NCBI RefSeq assembly: GCF_022513565.1
Contig: NZ_JAKWBE010000025.1
Location: forward strand, 1 to 64,000
Direction of reading: 5' to 3'
Source: Streptomyces gilvus
GTDB lineage: Bacteria; Actinomycetota; Actinomycetes; Streptomycetales; Streptomycetaceae
DNA: 64,000 bases
Under the pieces are notes generated by a model. It did no database searches, was not told where the DNA came from, and saw only the letters and a list, made by a program, of their open reading frames with translations. Made by a program: the position numbers and the translations under genes. Below are positions 52,165 through 58,900 of the stretch, in pieces (within the stretch, counting starts at the first letter, position 1; each line of letters starts with the position of its first letter).

Positions 52165-53382
52165 ATGCCCCCCTTCGATGTTCCCGAAGGCGATCCCTTC
52201 GGTCCGCACAACCTTCCGTACGGCGTGTTCTCGCCCGCCGGTTCGGCTCGGCGAGGCGTCGGCGTCCGGCTCGGCGACCATGTCCTGGACGCGGGCGCGG
52301 CGGCGCGGGCGCTCGGCTCGCCGTACGCCTCGCTCCTGGCGCAGCCCTCGCTGAACCCGCTGCTCGCCGCGGGTAGCACCGTCTGGTCGGACGTGCGGCG
52401 CGCGCTGACGGAGTGGGTGACCGTGCCGGCGCGTCAGGAGGCGATCGCGGGCTTCCTGCACCCTCTGTCCTCGGTGGCCCTGCACCTCCCCTTCGAGGTC
52501 GCGGACTACGTCGACTTCTACGCCTCCGAGAATCACGCGCGGAACGTCGGCCAGATCTTCCGCCCCGACGCGGCGGACTCGCTGACGCCGAACTGGAAGC
52601 ACCTCCCGATCGGCTATCACGGACGGTCGGGCACCGTGGTGGTCTCCGGCACCGATGTCGTACGGCCCTCGGGCCAGCGGAAGGCTCCGGGGGACGCGGA
52701 GCCGGTCTTCGGGCCGTCGGTCCGCCTCGACATCGAGGCCGAGGTGGGATTCGTGGTGGGTGTGCCGTCCGCCATGGGAACGCCCGTGGGACTCGCGGAG
52801 TTCCCTGAGCACGTGTTCGGGCTGTGCCTGCTCAACGACTGGTCGGCGCGGGACGTCCAGGCCTGGGAGTACGTCCCGCTCGGCCCGTTCCTCGGCAAGT
52901 CCTTCGCCACCTCGGTGTCCGCGTGGATCACTCCGCTGGAGGCGCTGGAGCACGCGCGTGTGGCGCCGCCGCGGCGCACGCACGCGTTGCTGCCGTATCT
53001 GGACGACTCGGGTCCGGACGCCGAGCCCGGGGGCTACGACCTGCGGATCTCCGTCGCGATCAACGGCCATGTCGTCTCCGAGCCGCCCTTCTCCACCATG
53101 TACTGGACGGCCGCGCAGCAGCTGGCCCACATGACCGTGAACGGGGCCTCCCTGCGGACGGGCGACCTCTACGGGTCGGGCACGGTGAGCGGGCCGGAGC
53201 CGGCGCAGCGCGGGTCGCTGCTGGAGCTGACCTGGAACGGACGGGATCCGCTGGAACTTCCGGAGGGCAAGCGGACGTTCCTGGAGGACGGGGACGTGGT
53301 GACGCTCTCGGCGTGGGCGCCGGGGCCGGACGGGGTGCGGCTGGGTCTGGGCGAGGTGACGGGGCGGATCGTGGCGGGGTGA
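52165..53382 (+). CDS. fahA: Fumarylacetoacetase
   Basis: A 405-residue hydrolase, the last step of tyrosine and homogentisate breakdown (to fumarate and acetoacetate). The N-terminal SH3-like domain starts FDVPEGDPFGPHNLPYGVFS. The catalytic part has FYASENHARNVGQIFRPD and the oxyanion-hole/metal segments WKHLPIGYHGR, DIEAEVGFVVG and LLNDWSARDVQAWEYVPLGP, all present. ATG 52165 follows a GTGAGGCAG stretch. It is divergent from the ATP-grasp gene. Confidence 0.95.
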   Translation: MPPFDVPEGDPFGPHNLPYGVFSPAGSARRGVGVRLGDHVLDAGAAARALGSPYASLLAQPSLNPLLAAGSTVWSDVRRALTEWVTVPARQEAIAGFLHPLSSVALHLPFEVADYVDFYASENHARNVGQIFRPDAADSLTPNWKHLPIGYHGRSGTVVVSGTDVVRPSGQRKAPGDAEPVFGPSVRLDIEAEVGFVVGVPSAMGTPVGLAEFPEHVFGLCLLNDWSARDVQAWEYVPLGPFLGKSFATSVSAWITPLEALEHARVAPPRRTHALLPYLDDSGPDAEPGGYDLRISVAINGHVVSEPPFSTMYWTAAQQLAHMTVNGASLRTGDLYGSGTVSGPEPAQRGSLLELTWNGRDPLELPEGKRTFLEDGDVVTLSAWAPGPDGVRLGLGEVTGRIVAG

Positions 53383-53622
53383 TGCGGCCGAGGGAGCCTG
53401 TGAACAGGCCGGTCGTGGGTGAGGGACCGCTCGGCGAGGGGAGGATCTTCGGAGCCTGGCGGGGAGTTGGGGTGTGACGGTGACTGCACGGGACGTAGTG
53501 GGTCGCTCTTGTCTCCTGACTCCGGCGTCCTTCGCCGTCATACTGGCGGCGGGCGACTTGCGCGCCGAGCCGGTTGCCCCGCCCTCGCCCCTTTCCTCCG
53601 ACCAGGATCCGGAGCCCGTGGC

Positions 53623-54564
53623 ATGACCTTCTGCCTGCTCCTGCTGAGTGTCGTGGCCCTGACGGCCGCCGTGCCGGTCCCGCGTGCCCTGGTGCGGGCC
53701 GGCTGGCCCGAGCGGGAGCCCGTGGTCGCGCTGTGGGTGTGGCAGTGCCTGGTGGCCACGGTCCTGATGTGCTGCCTGGCGGCGCTGCTGCTCGGCGCGG
53801 CGGCCGTGTTCGGCACGGTGCGCGCCCAGCTCTTCGCGCCCGCGCCACCGGCGGTCACCGCCGCCTACGACCTGTCCGTCGCGCCCGTGTGGGCCGCCGC
53901 CCTCACGGTGCTGCTGGCCTGCGGTGCCGCCTGGACGACCGCGATGCTCGGCCGCGAACTGGTCGAGGCGCGGCGGCGGCGCGGGGTGACCCGGGCGCAT
54001 CTGCGCGAGCGGGCGCCCGAGCTGCCGGCCGGCCTCGAGGCGGCGGCGCGCGGGCCGCTGCTGGTGCTGGAGGACGAGTACCCCGACGCCTGGTGGATGC
54101 CGGGGCACCCGCCGCAGCTCGTCGTGACGACGGGCGCGCTGCACCGGCTCACCGACCACCAGCTGGACGCCGTACTCACGCACGAGCGGGACCACGCGCG
54201 GGCCCACCACGACTGGCTGCTGCATCTGTCGACCGCGCTGGCCACCGGGTTTCCCCGGGTGCCGCTGTTCGCCCACTTCTGCGACCAGACACACCGGCTG
54301 GTGGAACTGGCGGCGGACGACACCGCGTCACGGCGGTGCGGGCACCTGACGACCGCGCTGGCACTGATCGAGCTGAACCAGCACCGCGGGGTGCTGTCCT
54401 GCGCCTCCAGCCACCGGCTGCTGGGCGAGCGGGTGGACCGGCTGCTGGAGCCGCCGCTGAGGCTGGGGCGGCGGCACCGGGCGCTGACGGCGACAGTGGC
54501 CGCGCTCGTGCCGCTGCTGCCGCTGCTGATCACGTTCGCTCCCGGACTGACCGCCTTGTCCTGA
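53623..54564 (+). CDS. M56-family membrane metallopeptidase
   Basis: A 313-residue protein with N-terminal helices (MTFCLLLLSVVALTAAVPVP, and two more to residue 110) and the zinc motif HERDH in AVLTHERDHARAHHDW. LVELAADDTASR supplies the third ligand as in BlaR1/MecR1-type peptidases. A terminal helix is ALTATVAALVPLLPLLITF. BlaI-type repressor genes usually lie beside such peptidases in streptomycetes; none is next to it here. The role could be envelope-stress signalling. Confidence 0.9.
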   Translation: MTFCLLLLSVVALTAAVPVPRALVRAGWPEREPVVALWVWQCLVATVLMCCLAALLLGAAAVFGTVRAQLFAPAPPAVTAAYDLSVAPVWAAALTVLLACGAAWTTAMLGRELVEARRRRGVTRAHLRERAPELPAGLEAAARGPLLVLEDEYPDAWWMPGHPPQLVVTTGALHRLTDHQLDAVLTHERDHARAHHDWLLHLSTALATGFPRVPLFAHFCDQTHRLVELAADDTASRRCGHLTTALALIELNQHRGVLSCASSHRLLGERVDRLLEPPLRLGRRHRALTATVAALVPLLPLLITFAPGLTALS

Positions 54565-54629
54565 CTGGCAGATCTTGCCCCACACCAGCCGTTTCCGCAG
54601 GTCAGTGCCTTGCCTGACGGGTCGACAGG

Positions 54630-54651
54630 TGGCGCAACACTGGCGCAACAC
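54630..54651. promoter_or_regulatory. Direct repeat before the GntR gene
   Basis: TGGCGCAACAC occurs twice, perfectly head-to-tail, 34 bp before the gntR ATG (22 bp before the alternative start). Tandem 11-bp units fit binding on one face of the helix, so it may be the regulator's own operator. Confidence 0.5.
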
Positions 54652-54684
54652 TTCATTCCCTACCTGCTCGGTATGGTTCGAGAC

Positions 54685-55473
54685 ATGCCACCGAGCGACC
54701 GCATCCGAGACTACGCCGGACAGGGCGCGACCACCGTCGCAGCCCACCGTGCGCGGCGCCGGCTGCGCGCCGACCAGGCACGGCAGCTCGCCGACCTGCT
54801 CCGTCAGCAGCTGCTGGCCGGCGGCTTCCCGGACGGCACGCTGCCGCACGAGACGACCCTCGCGGCGGACTACCGCGCCACCCGCAACACCGTCCGCCAG
54901 GCCCTGGACCTGCTGAGGGCCGAGGGACTCGTCGAGCGTCAGCCCGGGGTCGGCACCGTCGTAGTGGGGCGGAAGTACCCGCACGGTCTCGACCGGCTGA
55001 TGGGCCTCGCCGAGACCCTCCACGAGCACGGCCGGGTCACCAACGAGGTCCGCACGATGGGCCCCGCCCCCGCGCCCGCCCCGGTCGCCGAACGCCTGCG
55101 GGTCCCCGCCGGCGCCGACGTCCTCTACATCGAACGCCTGCGCAGACTCAACGGCATCCCCCTCTCCCTCGACCTGACCTACATCCCGCTCGACATCGGC
55201 ACCGCCCTGCTCGGCGCCGACCTGGAGAACACCGACGTCTTCCGCCTCATCGAGGCCATCACCGGCCGGCGGCTCGGCCACGCCGAGATCACCCTGGAGG
55301 CGGTCAACGCGGACGCCCACTCCGCCGCCGTGCTCGAAGCACCGCGCGGCGCGGCCGTCCTCATGCTGGACCGGCTCACGCACCTCGCCGACGGCCGCCC
55401 GGTCGACCTGGAGTTCATCCGCTTCCGCGGCGACCGCATCACCATGAGCGGCCTGCTGCACCGCTCCCTCTAG
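54685..55473 (+). CDS. GntR-family (HutC-type) transcriptional regulator
   Basis: A 262-residue regulator. The winged helix includes QLADLLRQQLLAGGFPDGTL and LAADYRATRNTVRQALDLLR. The C-terminal UTRA (HutC-like) effector domain runs from about residue 100 to the end, with VLYIERLRRLNGIPLSLDLTYIP. ATG 54685 is used; an ATG four codons earlier is equally possible. It lies 106 bp before the ferredoxin gene and leads the operon for the transporter and flavoprotein, so it probably regulates them in response to the imported compound. Confidence 0.92.
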   Translation: MPPSDRIRDYAGQGATTVAAHRARRRLRADQARQLADLLRQQLLAGGFPDGTLPHETTLAADYRATRNTVRQALDLLRAEGLVERQPGVGTVVVGRKYPHGLDRLMGLAETLHEHGRVTNEVRTMGPAPAPAPVAERLRVPAGADVLYIERLRRLNGIPLSLDLTYIPLDIGTALLGADLENTDVFRLIEAITGRRLGHAEITLEAVNADAHSAAVLEAPRGAAVLMLDRLTHLADGRPVDLEFIRFRGDRITMSGLLHRSL

Positions 55474-55579
55474 TTCCCGTCCTGCCAGTCGCCTCCTGCC
55501 AGTCGCCTCCTGCCAGTCCCCCCTTCTGCCAGTCCCCTTACCGCTCATCCCTTTCCTGACCCGTTTCCTGGAGACAGCC

Positions 55580-55807
55580 ATGCCTTTGGCGCCCCAGCGG
55601 GCCGACGTGCCCGTGACCATCGACGAGTCGAAGTGCATCGACGGCTGCACCCTCTGCGTGGACATGTGCCCGCTGGACTCCCTCGCCATCGACGACAGCA
55701 GCGGCAAGGCGTACATGCACGTCGACGAGTGCTGGTACTGCGGCCCGTGCGCGGCCCGCTGTCCCACCGGAGCCGTGACGGTCAACATGCCCTATCTGCT
55801 CCGGTGA
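55580..55807 (+). CDS. AprB-like 2x[4Fe-4S] ferredoxin
   Basis: A 75-residue ferredoxin. The cluster motifs are CIDGCTLCVDMCP and CWYCGPCAARCPTGAV. The second motif and the end (ECWYCGPCAARCPTGAVTVN) resemble the AprB subunit of adenylylsulfate reductase more than a stand-alone ferredoxin, but the AprB C-terminal tail is absent. GGAG lies 7 bp before the ATG. With the AprA-like flavoprotein at the operon's end it would form the electron-transfer partner. It overlaps nothing and is 15 bp before the transporter lipoprotein gene. Confidence 0.92.
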   Translation: MPLAPQRADVPVTIDESKCIDGCTLCVDMCPLDSLAIDDSSGKAYMHVDECWYCGPCAARCPTGAVTVNMPYLLR

Positions 55808-55822
55808 GAGGCCCGAACTCCC

Positions 55823-57196
55823 GTGAAACGCACCGTACTTGCGAACCCACTCGTGAAGCGCACCACCCTTCTCGTGGCCGCGGCCCTGCTGTTGCTCCCC
55901 CTGACCGCCTGCGGCGGCAGTGCCGAGGCCGGTGACGGCAAGAACGTCACCATCACCGTCGGCTACCAGTCCAAGACCATCAACACGGTCACCGCGGGCA
56001 CCCTCCTGCGCTCCCTCGGCTACTTCGAGCGCGACCTCAACGCCCTCAACGACGGTCACACCTACAAGGTCGACTGGCAGGACTACGCCACCGGCGCCCC
56101 CATCACCGCGCAGATGACCGCGGGGAAGATCGACATCGGCTCGATGGGCGACTTCCCCCTGCTCATCAACGCGGCCCGGGGCAAGCAGCTCGGCAGGCCG
56201 ACCCTCCTGGTCGCCGTCACCGGCTACAACCTGCGCGGCGGCCTCAACACGATCGTCACCTCCCCCGACTCCAAACTGGCCTCCCTCGCCGACCTCAAGG
56301 GCAAGAAGGTCTCCACCAGCGTCGGCTCCGCGGCCGACGGCACGCTCGTACGGGCCCTGCAACGGGCCGGCATCGACCCGGACAAGGGCATCGAGAAGCT
56401 CAACCAGCAGCCCGCGGTGGGCGCTTCGGCCCTGTCGGCGGGCAGTGCGGACGCACTGTCCCAGTTCGTCGCCTGGCCCGGACTGCTCGCCTTCCAGGGC
56501 AAGGCGAAGGCCCTGTACGACGGCGCCGAGCTGAACCTCCCCACCTTCCACGGTGTCACCGCCCGCGAGGACTTCGCCAAGCAGCGGCCGGCCGTCCTGG
56601 AGGCCTTCCTCAAGGCCCAGTCGGAGGCCACCGACTACCTCGACGCCCACCCGGTCGCCGCCGCCGAGTCGGTCGCCAAGGCCACCGGACTGCCGCCCGA
56701 GGTCGTCTACCTCTACAACGGCGCCCACGGCATCTCCACCTTCGACCCGGCGATCAAGCCGCAGTTGGTCTCCGCGCTGAAGCAGGACGTCTCGGTCCTG
56801 AAGTCGGCCAAGCTGACCGGGGACATCGACGTGGACGCCTTCGTCGACGACCAGTACGTCAAGAAGGCCCTCGGCGCGGACTACGCCCAGCAGCTCGCCG
56901 CGGCGCCCCCGGCGGCGACCGGCGAGGTCTGGCCCAAGGGCGCCGAAAAGACACTGAGCTCCAAGACGCCCGACCAGCTGCTGAGTTACGTGGCCCGGCA
57001 CAAGGACGGCATCCGCGCCGCCTACGTCCCCGACGCGACCACCGGCACCCTCTGGTTCGCCGACAAGGCGATCTGGGTGACCGACGGCAAGCAGCTCCTG
57101 CCCTTCCTGGCCCCGGAGACGGCGCGGGCGTACGTCGCCGCACACGGAGGCGCACGGGTCGTGACGTACGCGGACGCGCTGGGGCGGGCGTCGTGA
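55823..57196 (+). CDS. ABC transporter substrate-binding lipoprotein (SsuA/NMT1-like)
   Basis: A 457-residue binding protein. The lipobox LTAC after LLVAAALLLLPLTACGG marks a lipoprotein signal peptide. The following segment VTITVGYQSKTINTVTAGTLLRSLGYFERDL is typical of NMT1/SsuA-like proteins that bind sulfonates, nitrate or thiamine precursors. GQKVSTSVGSAADGTLVRALQ is the second-lobe motif region. The GTG at 55823 is used. It overlaps the permease by 4 bp (GTGA). Confidence 0.92.
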   Translation: MKRTVLANPLVKRTTLLVAAALLLLPLTACGGSAEAGDGKNVTITVGYQSKTINTVTAGTLLRSLGYFERDLNALNDGHTYKVDWQDYATGAPITAQMTAGKIDIGSMGDFPLLINAARGKQLGRPTLLVAVTGYNLRGGLNTIVTSPDSKLASLADLKGKKVSTSVGSAADGTLVRALQRAGIDPDKGIEKLNQQPAVGASALSAGSADALSQFVAWPGLLAFQGKAKALYDGAELNLPTFHGVTAREDFAKQRPAVLEAFLKAQSEATDYLDAHPVAAAESVAKATGLPPEVVYLYNGAHGISTFDPAIKPQLVSALKQDVSVLKSAKLTGDIDVDAFVDDQYVKKALGADYAQQLAAAPPAATGEVWPKGAEKTLSSKTPDQLLSYVARHKDGIRAAYVPDATTGTLWFADKAIWVTDGKQLLPFLAPETARAYVAAHGGARVVTYADALGRAS

Positions 57197-58080
57197 GCCG
57201 GCGGCCCCTCGCCCGCTATGCGCTGAGGGTGACCTCCCTCACCGTCGCCCTCGGGGTCTGGCAGCTGCTGACCAGCTTGAACGTCGATCTGTGGCTGCGT
57301 TTCTCGCAGTTCCCGACGGTCGCCGACGTGGCCCGGGCCTTCGCCGACCGGCTGTCCGGTCTCGACTACTGGACGGACCTCACCGACAGCCTGACCCGTA
57401 TCCTCACCGGCTTCCTCCTCGCCGCCGTCCTGGGTGTGGCGACGGGCGTACTCGTGGCGCGCTCCCGCCTCGCCGAGGACGTGCTCGGTCCGTTGCTGGA
57501 GGTCGTCCGCCCGATTCCGGCGATCGCCCTGGTCCCGGTCGCGATCCTCCTCTTCCCCTCCAACGAGCAGGGCATCGTCTTCATCACCTGCACGGCCGCC
57601 TTCTTCCCGGTCCTGGTCTCCACCCGGCACGCGGTCCGCGCGCTGACGCCCGTGTGGGAGGAGGCGGTGCTCACCATGGGCGGCGGCCGGCGGCGGGTCC
57701 TCGGCTCGGTCGTGCTGCCGGGCGCGCTGCCCGGCATCTTCGGCGGACTGTCGGTCGGCATCGGCGTCTCGTGGATCTGCGTGATCTCCGCCGAGATGAT
57801 CTCCGGCCAGTACGGCGTCGGCTACCGCACCTGGCAGGACTACACGGTCGTCAACTACGCGGGCGTCTTCGTCGGCATGGTCACGATCGGCGTACTCGGC
57901 TGGCTCACCTCCACGGCCGTGGAACTGCTCGGCCGCCGTCTCACCCGGTGGCTGCCGCGGACCTCCTACGTCCCCGGCGTACGCCCCCGAGCGACCGTCC
58001 CGGTGTCCCCCGCCGCCGCGGTCACGAAGACCGAGACCGCCCCGTCGACCGAGGAGACACGCGATGAGCACCTCGTCTGA
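57193..58080 (+). CDS. ABC transporter permease (SsuC/TauC-like)
   Basis: A 295-residue permease with six helices. ALRVTSLTVALGVWQLL is the first helix. VEEAVLTMGGGRRRVLGSVVLPGALPGIFGGL carries the EAA loop. VLPGALPGIFGGLSVGIGVSW is the conserved segment contacting the ATPase. GTG start at 57193 is coupled to the lipoprotein gene, and the end overlaps the ATPase gene by 17 bp. Confidence 0.93.
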   Translation: MSRRPLARYALRVTSLTVALGVWQLLTSLNVDLWLRFSQFPTVADVARAFADRLSGLDYWTDLTDSLTRILTGFLLAAVLGVATGVLVARSRLAEDVLGPLLEVVRPIPAIALVPVAILLFPSNEQGIVFITCTAAFFPVLVSTRHAVRALTPVWEEAVLTMGGGRRRVLGSVVLPGALPGIFGGLSVGIGVSWICVISAEMISGQYGVGYRTWQDYTVVNYAGVFVGMVTIGVLGWLTSTAVELLGRRLTRWLPRTSYVPGVRPRATVPVSPAAAVTKTETAPSTEETRDEHLV

Positions 58081-58900
58081 CACGGAAGTGACCACCCCGG
58101 AGGTGACCGGCCCCGAAGCCTCGCGCCCTCTCCTCCCGGAGAGGGAGGGGCAAGCGCCGGGCGCGGTACGGGGCACGCGCCTCGCCCTCCGGCACGCCGC
58201 CCTCGGCCGTCCGGACGCCGCCGTCCTGTCGGACGTCGACCTGGACATCGCCCCCGGCGAGATCCTCACCGTCGTCGGCGCCTCCGGCTGCGGCAAGTCG
58301 ACGCTGCTGCGCACCCTGGCCGGGCTGCTGCCGCTGCTCGCCGGCGAGATCACCCAGGACGGCGGCCCGCTGACCGGTCCCGCCGCCGACCGCGCCCTGG
58401 TCTTCCAGGAGGACGCCCTCCTGCCCTGGCGCACCCTGCGCGCCAACGTCGAACTCCCGCTCGCCATCAAGGGCCTGTCCCGCACCGAACGCCGGTCCCA
58501 GGCCGACGCCTGGCTCGACCGCGTCGGACTCGCCGCGCACGCACGGCAGTTGCCGCACCGCGTCTCCGGCGGGCAGCGCCAGCGCGCCCAGCTGGCCCGC
58601 GCGCTCGCGGGGGCGCCCCGCGCCGTCCTCATGGACGAACCCTTCGGCGCCCTCGACGCCCAGACCCGCGCCGGCATGCAGGACCTGCTGGTGGATGTGC
58701 TCGGCGGCACGGGCGCGACCGTCGTCTTCGTCACCCACGACGTGGACGAGGCGCTCTTCCTCGGTGACCGCGTGGCCCTGCTCGGCAACGGCCGGCTGAC
58801 AGCCGTGCGTGAGGTGCCGCGCCCGCGTGACCGCACGGTGCACGACGACCCCGCACGCGTGGCCCTGCGCCGCGACGTCCTCTCCTCGCTCGGAACGTGA
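58064..58900 (+). CDS. ABC transporter ATP-binding protein (SsuB/TauB-like)
   Basis: A 278-residue ATPase. Walker A is GASGCGKST, the Q-loop region is LVFQEDALLPWRTLRAN, the signature is VSGGQRQRAQLARAL and Walker B is VLMDEPFGALDAQTR, with FVTHDVDEA after it. This is the nitrate/sulfonate/taurine clade. It overlaps the permease by 17 bp and the flavoprotein gene by 4 bp. Confidence 0.95.
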   Translation: MSTSSDTEVTTPEVTGPEASRPLLPEREGQAPGAVRGTRLALRHAALGRPDAAVLSDVDLDIAPGEILTVVGASGCGKSTLLRTLAGLLPLLAGEITQDGGPLTGPAADRALVFQEDALLPWRTLRANVELPLAIKGLSRTERRSQADAWLDRVGLAAHARQLPHRVSGGQRQRAQLARALAGAPRAVLMDEPFGALDAQTRAGMQDLLVDVLGGTGATVVFVTHDVDEALFLGDRVALLGNGRLTAVREVPRPRDRTVHDDPARVALRRDVLSSLGT

